A stretch of DNA of 64,000 bases from Modestobacter sp. VKM Ac-2977 (GTDB lineage Bacteria; Actinomycetota; Actinomycetes; Mycobacteriales; Geodermatophilaceae), in the NCBI RefSeq assembly GCF_026968045.1, contig NZ_JAPVBQ010000001.1, positions 62,001 to 126,000 on the forward strand, given 5' to 3'. Within the stretch, counting starts at the first letter, position 1; each line of letters starts with the position of its first letter. Positions 1 to 7,335 of this stretch are shown piece after piece. The notes beneath the pieces were generated by a model, which had not been told where the DNA came from, did no database searches, and worked only from the letters and a program-made list of their open reading frames with translations. The position numbers and the translations under genes are program-made.

Positions 1-58
1 GCCCGAAGACGACGGCGCCGAGCTCGAGCAGCAGGACCGCGGTGTGCCCGACCTCCAT
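1..58 (-). CDS. cation/proton antiporter, N-terminal fragment
   Basis: Only the first 19 codons are inside the window. They begin with an ATG that shares one base with the stop of the upstream TrkA-C protein gene, and read [19 protein letters not shown], the start of a hydrophobic membrane segment. In actinobacteria a small TrkA-C regulatory protein followed directly by a KefB/CPA2-type antiporter is a standard pair, so this is probably the transporter subunit. The fragment is too short to confirm the family by itself. Confidence 0.6.
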   Translation of the reverse strand, partial: MEVGHTAVLLLELGAVVFG

Positions 59-540
59 CAGCGGGGGTTGAGCAGGTCACCGACCGCTGCGACACCGTCC
101 GACGTCCCGACCACGACCAGCCGGTCCTCGACCTGGAACCGGAAGTCCGGGGTGGGGGAGGCGATCATCTCCTCGCCGCGGACCACCGCGACCACGGAGG
201 CGCCGGTGCGGGTCCGGATGGCCGCATCGCCCAGGGTGGCGGCGACGTAGGGGGAGCCGGGCTCGATCGGCACGCCCTCGGTGGCCAGGCTCTCCACCTG
301 CTCGCGCAGCCGGGACAACCGCTCGGTGATCCGGGGCGCGCCCAGCAGCTCGGCGACGACCTCGCTCTCCTCGGCGGTCAGCTCGATCGTGGCCGCGGTG
401 GCGTCCGGGTCCCGCTCGTCGTAGAGGACGACGTGCCGGGCCCCGTTGCGCTGGGAGATGATCCCGACCCGCCGGCCATGGGCGGTCACCAGGTCGTGGC
501 GCAGCCCGATGCCCGGCAGCCGCGTCTCCTCGACGTCCAT
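58..540 (-). CDS. TrkA-C domain regulatory subunit of a cation/proton antiporter (KhtT-like)
   Basis: A 160-residue soluble protein. The C-terminal part (about residues 85-158) has the TrkA-C (RCK_C) pattern, with [20 protein letters not shown] followed by an acidic beta-strand segment ending LVVVGT. This fold binds nucleotide or ligand and gates K+ or cation/H+ transporters at the inner face of the membrane. I chose the ATG at 540 because a GGAGGAGG ribosome site lies just before it; a longer version would only add an Arg-rich stretch. The stop shares one base with the start of the antiporter fragment, so the two are translationally coupled, as KhtT and KhtU are in Bacillus. Confidence 0.85.
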   Translation of the reverse strand: MDVEETRLPGIGLRHDLVTAHGRRVGIISQRNGARHVVLYDERDPDATAATIELTAEESEVVAELLGAPRITERLSRLREQVESLATEGVPIEPGSPYVAATLGDAAIRTRTGASVVAVVRGEEMIASPTPDFRFQVEDRLVVVGTSDGVAAVGDLLNPR

Positions 541-603
541 CCGGCGTCCCCTCCTCCTGCTCCGTGCCTGCGCCGTCCCGCCCATCGTGCCGGGCCGCGG
601 TGC

Positions 604-1854
604 TCAGTGGGCAGCGACCCCCGGCGTCCGGTCCAGTGCCCGGAAGCGGGTCAGGGCGGCGACCGACAGCACCGGGCCGGCGGCGAGCAGCACCAGCGTC
701 CACCGCCAGGAGACCGCGTCGGCCAGGTAGGGCAGCGCGCTGATCGTCACGGTGGTGAGCAGGAAGCCCGTCGCGGTCTGCACGGTCAGGGCGGTGCCGA
801 CCCAGCGCCGGTCGGAGACCTCGCTGAGCAGGGTGGAGAACATCGCCGAGTCGGCGATGACGCTGGCTCCCCAGACGCAGACGAAGACGGCGAACACCCC
901 CGTCGGCCACGACCAGGCCCACGGCGAGAGCAGACAGCACACGCCGCTGGTGGCCACCGCGACGGTGGCGACCGGCGCCCGGCCCCACCGGCCGGCGAGC
1001 CAGCCGGCCAGCACGCAGCCCGCGGCGCCGCAGATCCCGAACGCGGTCAGGGTCAACAGGGCGATCCGGGCGGTCGGCAGGGTGGGGTCGTACACGTCCC
1101 GCGAGGCGGTCATCCAGACCGCGGCCCAGGTCCAGAGGGCGTAGAGCTCCCACATGTGCCCGAGGTAGGCGAGGTTCACCAGCCGCGGGCGGGCCGACCG
1201 GAAGCCGGCGAGGGCCTGCGCGGCGCGGGGGCGGGCGCCGACCGCCAGGTGCGGCCCGGCGCGCAGCAGCCCGAGCGCCAGCAGGGCGGCGACCGCACCG
1301 CTGGCCGCGGCGGCGACCAGCACGGTCCGCCACGAGTCGCCGAGGACGCCGACCAGCAGCTGCGGCAGCAGCGAGCCCAGGGTGAGCGCACCGATCAGCA
1401 CGCCGAGCGCCAGCCCTCGGCCGCGGGCGCCGAACCAGGAGGCCATCAGCTTCATGCCGATCGGGTAGACCAGCGCCAGGCCCGCCCCGGTGAGGAAGCG
1501 CAGCGCGATGCCGACCAGCGGCCCGTCGGCCAGGACGGCGACGCCGAGGGTGCACGCGGCGGCGGCCCCGGCCCCGGTGGCGAGCAGCCGCTCGGGGCGC
1601 ACCCGGTCGGCCAGCCCGGTCGTCGCCGAGGCCAGCGCGCCCACCACGAAGCCCAGCTGCACGGCGACGGTGAGGCCGACCCCACCGGCCGTGCCCAGCT
1701 CCCAGTCGCGGCGCAGCACCGGGAGCACCGCGGAGGCGGAGAACCACACCGCCAGCGCCAGCACCTGGGTCAGCGCGATGAGCGCCAGCTGCGACCACGG
1801 CCCGGTGCGTGCCCCGCCCACGGGGCTGCGGACCGGTACGCCGTCGGTGGCCAC
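604..1854 (-). CDS. MFS transporter
   Basis: A 416-residue polytopic membrane protein with about twelve hydrophobic segments in two halves. The first half shows [20 protein letters not shown], which fits the loop 2-3 motif of the major facilitator superfamily, and a later [20 protein letters not shown] segment resembles motif C of antiporter-type members. The substrate cannot be read from the sequence. The GTG at 1854 is preceded at six bases by CAGGGT, a leaderless-type -10, which supports this start over longer versions. The gene is divergent from ybaB and about 60 bases upstream of the TrkA-C gene on the same strand. Confidence 0.85.
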   Translation of the reverse strand: MATDGVPVRSPVGGARTGPWSQLALIALTQVLALAVWFSASAVLPVLRRDWELGTAGGVGLTVAVQLGFVVGALASATTGLADRVRPERLLATGAGAAAACTLGVAVLADGPLVGIALRFLTGAGLALVYPIGMKLMASWFGARGRGLALGVLIGALTLGSLLPQLLVGVLGDSWRTVLVAAAASGAVAALLALGLLRAGPHLAVGARPRAAQALAGFRSARPRLVNLAYLGHMWELYALWTWAAVWMTASRDVYDPTLPTARIALLTLTAFGICGAAGCVLAGWLAGRWGRAPVATVAVATSGVCCLLSPWAWSWPTGVFAVFVCVWGASVIADSAMFSTLLSEVSDRRWVGTALTVQTATGFLLTTVTISALPYLADAVSWRWTLVLLAAGPVLSVAALTRFRALDRTPGVAAH

Positions 1855-1860
1855 GGGACG

Positions 1861-1866
1861 ACCCTG
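1861..1866 (-). promoter_or_regulatory. candidate -10 box of a leaderless MFS transcript
   Basis: CAGGGT on the minus strand ends six bases before the GTG start at 1854, matching the nAnnnT-N6-start arrangement seen repeatedly in this window. It helps to fix the start. No clear -35 is visible. Confidence 0.4.
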
Positions 1867-1938
1867 CCACCGACCCCGGCCGCACCACACGTCGGCCCGG
1901 CGCGGGAGCGCGTGCGGCGGGCTGTCGGTGCCAGCACC

Positions 1939-1944
1939 TACGCT
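1939..1944 (+). promoter_or_regulatory. candidate -10 box of a leaderless ybaB transcript
   Basis: TACGCT lies six bases before the ybaB ATG at 1951, which would put the transcription start at or next to the start codon. No good -35 hexamer is visible. Confidence 0.5.
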
Positions 1945-1950
1945 CGGACC

Positions 1951-2286
1951 ATGCGACCCGGTGGCCAGCCCGACATGCAGCAGATCATGAAGCAGGCACA
2001 GCAGATGCAGCAGCAGTTGGCTGCTGCGCAGGAGGAGCTGGCCCGCGCCGAGGTGACCGGTTCGGCCGGTGGCGAGCTGGTCACCGTGACCATGACCGGC
2101 AGCGGTGAGGTCACCGCCGTCACGATCGCCCCGGCCGCCGTCGACCCCGACGACGTCGAGAGCCTGCAGGACCTGGTGGTCGCGGCCGTCCGTGACGCCC
2201 AGCGCGCCGTCGGCGAGCTCACCGCCTCCACGATGGGCCCGCTGACCGGCGGTCTCGGTGGCGGGCTGGGTCTCCCCGGCCTCTGA
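1951..2286 (+). CDS. ybaB: YbaB/EbfC family nucleoid-associated protein
   Basis: A 111-residue protein of the YbaB/EbfC family, small dimeric DNA-binding proteins usually encoded beside recR. It shows the typical layout: a Met/Gln-rich N-terminal helix ([20 protein letters not shown]), a central beta-hairpin region with [20 protein letters not shown], and the [18 protein letters not shown] helix. The tail is Gly/Leu-rich. The start at 1951 follows a TACGCT -10 by six bases, so translation is probably leaderless. recR begins 43 bases downstream with its own ribosome site, the usual pairing, which suggests a link to recombination or nucleoid function. Confidence 0.95.
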   Translation: MRPGGQPDMQQIMKQAQQMQQQLAAAQEELARAEVTGSAGGELVTVTMTGSGEVTAVTIAPAAVDPDDVESLQDLVVAAVRDAQRAVGELTASTMGPLTGGLGGGLGLPGL

Positions 2287-2329
2287 TCCACCCGGGTGCG
2301 CACACCGCCACCCGCATCGAAGGAGAACC

Positions 2330-2929
2330 GTGTACGAGGGCGCTGTCCAGGACCTCATCGACGAGCTCGGGCGGCTGCCCGGCGTCGGTCCCAAGAGCGC
2401 GCAGCGCATCGCCTTCCACCTGCTGGCCGCCGAGTCGACCGACGTCGGCCGGCTCGTCGCCGCGCTGCAGCGGGTGCAGGCCGAGGTCCGCTTCTGCGTG
2501 ACCTGCCACAACGTCGCCGAGACCGAGCAGTGCCGGATCTGCCGTGACCCGCGGCGCACGCTCGACGTCATCTGCGTCGTCGAGGAGCCCAAGGACGTCG
2601 TGGCGATCGAGCGGACCCGGGAGTTCAAGGGCCGCTACCACGTGCTCGGCGGGGCGATCAGCCCGATCGAGGGGATCGGCCCCGACGACCTGAAGGTCAA
2701 GGAGCTGATGACCCGGCTGATGGACGGCCAGGTCACCGAGCTGATCATCGCCACCGACCCGAACCTGGAGGGCGAGGCGACCGCCGCGTACCTGGCCCGG
2801 CTGGTCGGCCCGCTGGGGCTGGCGGTGTCCCGGCTCGCCAGCGGGCTGCCGGTGGGCGGCGACCTGGAGTACGCCGACGAGGTCACCCTGGGCCGGGCGT
2901 TCGAGGGCCGCCGCCGCATCGACGCCTGA
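2330..2929 (+). CDS. recR: recombination mediator protein RecR
   Basis: A 199-residue protein with the full RecR layout: a helix-hairpin-helix around [17 protein letters not shown] (residues 16-32), a four-cysteine zinc finger (C56, C59, C68, C71), then a Toprim domain starting near residue 77 with [12 protein letters not shown] and ending in a conserved C-terminal Walker-like segment. RecR acts with RecO and RecF to load RecA at gapped DNA. The GTG start at 2330 follows AAGGAGA by about five bases. Length and motifs are standard for the family. Confidence 0.97.
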   Translation: MYEGAVQDLIDELGRLPGVGPKSAQRIAFHLLAAESTDVGRLVAALQRVQAEVRFCVTCHNVAETEQCRICRDPRRTLDVICVVEEPKDVVAIERTREFKGRYHVLGGAISPIEGIGPDDLKVKELMTRLMDGQVTELIIATDPNLEGEATAAYLARLVGPLGLAVSRLASGLPVGGDLEYADEVTLGRAFEGRRRIDA

Positions 2930-2933
2930 TGAA

Positions 2934-2988
2934 GGACCCCCTTGCCCCCACGCCTCGCGAGCTCGGCGCGGGCCCCTGCAAGGGGGCC
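2934..2988 (+). repeat. hairpin element after recR, member of a two-copy family
   Basis: CCCCCTTGC (2937-2945) pairs with GCAAGGGGG (2978-2986) around a 32-base loop. It lies directly after the recR stop and can serve as its terminator. A shorter relative occurs on the other strand at 21141-21172. Both share the GCCCCTGCA-GGGGGCCG right arm, and they differ at one stem position by a compensatory T:A to C:G change. Confidence 0.6.
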
Positions 2989-3062
2989 GTACTGGTTGAG
3001 CGTTCGATCACAGCGACCCCTGGGAACTGGCGGGTGCAGGAGTCACCGGGCACTCTGGACGA

Positions 3063-3137
3063 GTGGTCGGGCCCGGTTCGTTGACGCGTCGTCGCGCCAT
3101 CGACCTCATGCGCCTGGCCGGCACGCTCTGTCGGTGA
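3063..3137 (+). CDS. candidate leader peptide of the metNIQ operon
   Basis: A 24-codon open frame, or 18 codons from the TTG at 3081, ends in the leader-like sequence LTRRRAIDLMRLAGTLCR before a TGA. The layout R-R-x-x-D-L-x-R followed by a penultimate Cys resembles short leader peptides found ahead of sulfur-assimilation and methionine genes in actinobacteria. It lies 108 bases upstream of metN on the same strand and is followed by a long hairpin (3152-3199). The likely role is cis control of the importer by cysteine or charged-tRNA supply. No strong ribosome site is visible at either start. I found no SAM-box pattern in this intergenic stretch. Confidence 0.6.
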   Translation: MVGPGSLTRRRAIDLMRLAGTLCR

Positions 3138-3151
3138 GCCGACACCCCTGA

Positions 3152-3199
3152 CCGGAGGTCCGCGCCGCGCCGTTCGGCGCCGAGCCAGCTGGACTCCGG
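3152..3199 (+). promoter_or_regulatory. structured leader hairpin between leader peptide and metN
   Basis: CCGGAGGTCC (3152-3161) pairs with GGACTCCGG (3191-3199), with one bulged G. Inside it GCGCC (3167-3171) pairs with GGCGC (3176-3180) over a GTTC loop. The structure begins 15 bases after the leader stop codon, where an attenuator would be expected. There is no U-tract, so it may control translation or Rho access instead of intrinsic termination. Confidence 0.45.
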
Positions 3200-3245
3200 C
3201 CGTGGGGAGCTGTGCCCGCCGTCCGCTCCACCTGCGAGGACTCCC

Positions 3246-4340
3246 GTGATCGAGCTGTCCGACGTCCGCAAGGTCTTCCCCGCCCGCCGCACCGCCGGCG
3301 AGGTGGTCGCCCTCGACGGCGTGAGCATGTCCGTCGCCCGTGGTGAGTTCGCCGGCGTCGTGGGCCCCAGCGGCTCGGGCAAGAGCACCCTGGCCCGGCT
3401 GGTGAACCTGCTCGAGCGGCCGACCTCGGGCACGGTCACCGTCGACGGCCGGGTGCTCACCGACCTCGACGCCGCCGGAGTCCGGGAGGCCCGGCGCAGC
3501 ATCGGCATGATCTTCCAGCACTTCAACCTGCTGGACTCCCGCACCGCGGCCGGCAACGTCGAGCACCCGCTGGAGCTGGCCGGGCTCGGCCGTACCGAAC
3601 GCCGCCGCCGGGTCGCGGACCTGCTGGACCTGGTCGGCCTCGCCGACCGGCACGCCTCCCGGCCGGCGCAGCTCTCCGGTGGGCAGAAGCAGCGGGTCGC
3701 GATCGCCCGCGCCCTGGCCGCCCGCCCCTCCGTGCTGCTCTGCGACGAGGCCACCTCGGCCCTCGACCCGGCCAGCACGACCGGCGTCCTCGAACTGCTC
3801 CGGCAGGTGCGCGCCGAGCTGGGGCTGACCGTGCTGCTCATCACCCACGAGATGTCGGTCGTCCGGGCGGTCTGCGACAGCGCGGTGCTGATGAGCGAGG
3901 GCCGGGTGGTCGACGGCGGCCCACTGGCCGACGTGCTCGCCCGGCCGGGCTCTGCACTGGCAGCCCAGCTGGTCCCGGCGCCGGCCACGCCCGCCGTGGG
4001 GGAGCGCGGAGGCGCGCTGGTGCTGGTCACGGTCACCGACGCCACCCCGCACGGCGCCGTCCTGCAGACCCTGACCGCCGAGCTCGGCCTGTCGGTCGAG
4101 GTGGTCGGCGGGTCGGTGGAGACCGTCGCCGGCCGACGCTTCGGCCGGCTGCTGCTGCGGGTCGAGGGGGACGACGGCCGGCTGGACCCGGCGCTGGCGC
4201 GGCTGCGGGCCGGCGGAGCCCTGGTGGAGCGGGCCGCCGCCGGTGACCCCCGCCCCCAGCCGGACGCCGACGACGCACCCCGCCCAGATCGCGAGCCCGA
4301 CGTGCAGCGGCTCGCCGACGCCCCGGACGTGCAGCGATGA
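3246..4340 (+). CDS. metN: methionine ABC transporter ATP-binding protein
   Basis: A 364-residue ATPase of the MetNIQ importer. The Walker A motif GPSGSGKST is at residues 40-48, followed by an LSGGQ signature and a VLLCDEATSALD Walker B. The C-terminal part (about residues 255-330) is a NIL domain, which in E. coli MetN binds methionine and gives feedback inhibition of transport. The last 30 residues are an acidic, low-complexity tail. The GTG at 3246 gives the family N-terminus MIELSDVRKVF. The stop overlaps the metI start (ATGA), so the two are one operon. A leader peptide and hairpin upstream suggest regulation by sulfur amino acid supply. Confidence 0.95.
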   Translation: MIELSDVRKVFPARRTAGEVVALDGVSMSVARGEFAGVVGPSGSGKSTLARLVNLLERPTSGTVTVDGRVLTDLDAAGVREARRSIGMIFQHFNLLDSRTAAGNVEHPLELAGLGRTERRRRVADLLDLVGLADRHASRPAQLSGGQKQRVAIARALAARPSVLLCDEATSALDPASTTGVLELLRQVRAELGLTVLLITHEMSVVRAVCDSAVLMSEGRVVDGGPLADVLARPGSALAAQLVPAPATPAVGERGGALVLVTVTDATPHGAVLQTLTAELGLSVEVVGGSVETVAGRRFGRLLLRVEGDDGRLDPALARLRAGGALVERAAAGDPRPQPDADDAPRPDREPDVQRLADAPDVQR

Positions 4341-4996
4341 ACGACTGGTCCCGGATCGCCCCGCAGCTGCTCGACGCGACCGGAGAGACGCTCTACATGG
4401 TCGGCGTGGCCACGGCGCTGACCGTGCTGCTCGGCGTGCCCCTCGGCGTGCTGCTCACCATCACCGCGCCCGGGGCGCTCGCCCCGCACCCGCTGCTGAA
4501 CCGGGTGCTCGGCCTGGTCGTCAACCTCGGCCGCTCGCTGCCCTTCATCATCCTGCTGGTCCTGGTCGCCCCGGTCACCCGCGGCATCGTCGGCACGACC
4601 ATCGGCTCGACGGCGACGATCGTGCCGCTGACCATCGGCGCCGTCCCGTTCCTGGCCCGGCTGGTCGAGACCAGCCTGCGCGAGGTGGCGCACGGCAAGG
4701 TCGAGGCGACCCTGGCCATGGGCGCGCGGCGCCGCGAGGTCGTCCGCACCGTGCTGCTGCCCGAGGCGCTGCCGTCGCTGGTCGCCGGCGTCACCGTCAC
4801 CGTCGTGGCGCTGATCAGCTACTCGGCGATGGCCGGCGCGATCGGCGGCGGCGGGCTCGGCGACTTCGCCATCCGCTACGGCTACCAGCAGTTCCGCACC
4901 GACATCACGTTGGCCACCGTCGTCCTGCTGCTCGTGGTGGTCCAGCTCCTGCAGTGGGCCGGCGACCGCTGGGCCCGCCGGCTCGCCACCTCCTGA
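4337..4996 (+). CDS. metI: methionine ABC transporter permease
   Basis: A 219-residue inner-membrane permease with five or six hydrophobic segments. The cytoplasmic loop EVAHGKVEATLAMGARRREV contains the EAA-type motif that docks onto MetN. N-terminus and length match the MetI family. The ATG overlaps the end of metN by four bases. It transports D- or L-methionine together with MetN and MetQ. metQ follows after a 35-base gap. Confidence 0.96.
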   Translation: MNDWSRIAPQLLDATGETLYMVGVATALTVLLGVPLGVLLTITAPGALAPHPLLNRVLGLVVNLGRSLPFIILLVLVAPVTRGIVGTTIGSTATIVPLTIGAVPFLARLVETSLREVAHGKVEATLAMGARRREVVRTVLLPEALPSLVAGVTVTVVALISYSAMAGAIGGGGLGDFAIRYGYQQFRTDITLATVVLLLVVVQLLQWAGDRWARRLATS

Positions 4997-5031
4997 CCGT
5001 CCGTCCCGTTCCACCGAGGAGAGAACCGATC

Positions 5032-5853
5032 ATGCGCACGAAGAACCCCCTGGCCGCTGCGGCCGCCGTCGCCACCGCCCTGACGCTGAGCGCCTGCGGT
5101 GGGGGCTCCGCCGAGCTGTCGGCCGAGGACGAGCCCCTGCAGGTCGGGGCGTCGCCGGTGCCGCACGCGGAGATCCTCCGTTTCGTCGACGACGAGCTGG
5201 CCGATGAGGCCGGTCTGGACCTGGAGATCGTCGAGTTCACCGACTACGTCCAGCCCAACGTCGCCCTGGACGACGGCTCGATCGACGCCAACTACTTCCA
5301 GACGATCCCCTACCTGGAGGAGCAGGAGGCCAACGCCGGCTACGACTTCACCGCGCTGGAGCCGGTGCACATCGAGCCGCTGGGCATCTACTCCGACACG
5401 CTGACCGACCTCGCCGCGCTGCCCGACGGTGCGACGGTGGCGATCCCCAACGACCCGACCAACGCCGGTCGGGCGCTGCGGCTGCTGGCCGCCAACGACC
5501 TGATCACGCTGGCCGACACCGGTGACGCGGCGCCCACCGCGCTCGACATCGAGGGCAACCCCAAGAACCTGGAGATCCAGGAGATCGAGGCGGCCCAGCT
5601 GCCCCGGTCGCTCGTCGACGTCGACGCCGCGGTGATCAACGGCAACTACGCGATCGACGCCGACCTGTCGCCGGCCGAGGACGCCCTCGCGCTGGAGGAG
5701 GCCGAGGGCAACCCCAACGCCAACCTGGTCGTCGTGCGCGCCGGCACCGAGGACGACGAGCGGATCGGCCAGCTGGAGGACCTGCTGCACTCCGACGAGG
5801 TGCGCACCTTCATCGAGGAGAACTACGGGGGCGCGGTCATCCCCGCCTTCTGA
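5032..5853 (+). CDS. metQ: methionine-binding lipoprotein (NlpA/MetQ family)
   Basis: A 273-residue lipoprotein. The signal sequence ends in LTLSAC with the lipidated cysteine at residue 22, then a short acidic linker. The mature part shows NlpA-family features: VGASPVPHAEIL at its start, QPNVALDDGSIDANYFQTI, and IPNDPTNAGRALRLL. It captures methionine outside the cell and delivers it to MetI. The ATG at 5032 is preceded by GAGGAGAGAA. The gene ends in a bidirectional terminator shared with the converging Rieske gene. Confidence 0.95.
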   Translation: MRTKNPLAAAAAVATALTLSACGGGSAELSAEDEPLQVGASPVPHAEILRFVDDELADEAGLDLEIVEFTDYVQPNVALDDGSIDANYFQTIPYLEEQEANAGYDFTALEPVHIEPLGIYSDTLTDLAALPDGATVAIPNDPTNAGRALRLLAANDLITLADTGDAAPTALDIEGNPKNLEIQEIEAAQLPRSLVDVDAAVINGNYAIDADLSPAEDALALEEAEGNPNANLVVVRAGTEDDERIGQLEDLLHSDEVRTFIEENYGGAVIPAF

Positions 5854-5860
5854 CCCACTT

Positions 5861-5894
5861 CTCTCCCACCAAAATGGCCATTTTGGTGGGAGAG
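5861..5894. terminator. perfect 34-base palindrome, bidirectional terminator
   Basis: CTCTCCCACCAAAATGG at 5861-5877 is followed at once by its exact reverse complement at 5878-5894. The dyad continues outward through the two converging stop codons (TGACCC at 5851-5856, GGGTCA at 5897-5902), so almost the whole gap between metQ and the Rieske gene is self-complementary. A related palindrome, 21 of 24 central bases identical, occurs at 28603-28626. Confidence 0.8.
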
Positions 5895-5899
5895 GAGGG

Positions 5900-6253
5900 T
5901 CAGGGCTCGACGACGACGTCCGGGCCCCGCCGGACCGCCCGGCGGACCCGCAGCCGGAACACCTGGCCGATCCGCTTGACCAGACCGGAGTAGCCCGGCG
6001 TGGGCCCGTGGTAGCCGAGGAACCCGCGCGGGCCGGAGACCATCTCGCCGGTGGACAGGTCGTACCGGGCCTGGTGCCACGGGCAGACCAGGCACCCCTC
6101 GGCGTCCACGGTCCCCTCGGAGAGGTCGGCGAGCTGGTGCCGGCACCGGCGGGAGACCGCGGCCAGCCGGTCGCCGGTGTTGGCCACCGCCCACTGCCCG
6201 GCGGGGCGCACGGCGCCCGGGGGCAGGTCGGCGGCGGGGACGCGGTCGGGCAC
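5900..6253 (-). CDS. Rieske [2Fe-2S] domain protein
   Basis: A 117-residue soluble protein that is essentially one Rieske domain. Cluster ligands are visible as C37-R-H39 and C57-P-W-H60, with the LSEGTVDAEG linker between them. The C-terminus is Arg-rich and basic. Small Rieske proteins act as ferredoxins for oxygenases or as electron carriers; no oxygenase is adjacent, so the partner is unknown. The gene is divergent from the VOC gene and converges on metQ. Its upstream gap (6254-6410) holds only short GGTCTGG/TCTCGG direct repeats. Confidence 0.88.
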   Translation of the reverse strand: MPDRVPAADLPPGAVRPAGQWAVANTGDRLAAVSRRCRHQLADLSEGTVDAEGCLVCPWHQARYDLSTGEMVSGPRGFLGYHGPTPGYSGLVKRIGQVFRLRVRRAVRRGPDVVVEP

Positions 6254-6410
6254 GGGGCCTCCTGGTCTGGGGCGATCTGTCTCGGGCGGTCTGGTCTCGG
6301 TCGGTGGTCAGCCCCCTACCCCGTGCAGCGGCGGGCAGACGTGGCGCGCCGCGCCGGTCGAACTGTCGGTGTGCGGTGGGACGGTCGGCCTCCCGACACG
6401 AGGAGGAGCC

Positions 6411-7169
6411 ATGCCCACTCGTACGACACCCTGGCCGGCCGGCACACCGTGCTGGATCGACCTCGGCACCCCCGACCCGGACGCCGCCCGGTCCTTCTAC
6501 GCAGCCGTCCTCGGCTGGACCTACCGCGACACCGGTCCCGACTCCGGCGGGTACCTGTTCTGTCTGACGGACGGGCACGAGGCGGCCGGGCTCGGCCCGC
6601 AGCAGGACCCAGCCGACCCACCCCGCTGGACGACGTACTTCGCCACCGACGACGCCGACGCGACGGCCGCCCGGGTGACGGCGGCCGGTGGCACGGTGCT
6701 CGCCCCACCGATGGACGTCGGCCCGGCCGGCCGGATGGCGATCGTCGCCGACCCGCAGGGCAGCCCGTTCGGGCTCTGGCAGGCCGGCGCCACCACCGGC
6801 GTGCAGGTGTTCAACGAGCCGGGCGCACTGGCCTGGAACGAGGCGGCCGTCGACGACCCGGCGGCGGCGCAGGAGTTCTACACCGCCGTGTTCGGCTTCA
6901 CCTGGGAGGAGATCCCGGACGCCGGCGGCTACAGCACCTTCGCCACCGGTGACCGCCCACTGGGCGGGCTGGGGGGCGTGGTCGAGGGGCTGCCCCGCGG
7001 CTGGAGCAACGCGTTCTCGGTCGCCGACACCGACGAGGCGGTCCGGGCGGTCGAGACCGGCGGCGGCAAGGTGCTGATGCCGGCCGAGGACACCCCGTAC
7101 GGCCGGGTGGCCGTCGTCACCGACCCGTGGGGAGCGGCGTTCACGGTCATGCAGGAGCCGGCCGGCTGA
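6411..7169 (+). CDS. VOC family protein, two glyoxalase-like domains
   Basis: A 252-residue cytoplasmic protein of two tandem vicinal-oxygen-chelate domains. The first begins PCWIDLGTPDPDAARSFYAA and the second ALAWNEAAVDDPAAAQEFYT; each ends in a GR-x-A-I/V-V-x-D-P-x-G segment. This matches actinobacterial VOC proteins named glyoxalase or hydroxylase without known substrate. The ATG follows AGGAGGAG. Function beyond the fold cannot be assigned. It ends in a strong terminator at 7197-7231. Confidence 0.9.
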   Translation: MPTRTTPWPAGTPCWIDLGTPDPDAARSFYAAVLGWTYRDTGPDSGGYLFCLTDGHEAAGLGPQQDPADPPRWTTYFATDDADATAARVTAAGGTVLAPPMDVGPAGRMAIVADPQGSPFGLWQAGATTGVQVFNEPGALAWNEAAVDDPAAAQEFYTAVFGFTWEEIPDAGGYSTFATGDRPLGGLGGVVEGLPRGWSNAFSVADTDEAVRAVETGGGKVLMPAEDTPYGRVAVVTDPWGAAFTVMQEPAG

Positions 7170-7196
7170 GCCCCGACCGACGCTCGGGAACGGTGA

Positions 7197-7231
7197 CCGG
7201 CACCTGCCCGGACGACGCGGGCAGGTGCCGG
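7197..7231 (+). terminator. intrinsic-type terminator hairpin after the VOC gene
   Basis: CCGGCACCTGCCCG (7197-7210) and CGGGCAGGTGCCGG (7218-7231) form a 14-base-pair perfect stem with a 7-base loop, 27 bases after the stop. Confidence 0.8.
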
Positions 7232-7335
7232 GACCGCGGCTCGCCCGCTGCGAGGACCAGCGGACGGGCGACCAGGGCCGGGGTGGTGCGGCCCTCGGCC
7301 ACCCCCGACGCGGCGTGATCGGCGACGATGGACCC

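Noticed and set aside
77-1888. 603-residue open frame on the minus strand
   Set aside because: Arg/Gly/Pro-rich composition with no motifs; it overlaps the MFS gene and the TrkA-C gene out of frame. In G+C-rich DNA such long frames arise by chance.
2987-3245. SAM riboswitch upstream of metNIQ
   Set aside because: I looked for the SAM-I core and the actinobacterial SAM-IV core and saw neither; the leader peptide with hairpin explains the region better.
6260-6305. possible regulatory repeat upstream of the Rieske gene
   Set aside because: GGTCTGG/TCTCGG units are short, irregular and not palindromic; I see no function to claim.
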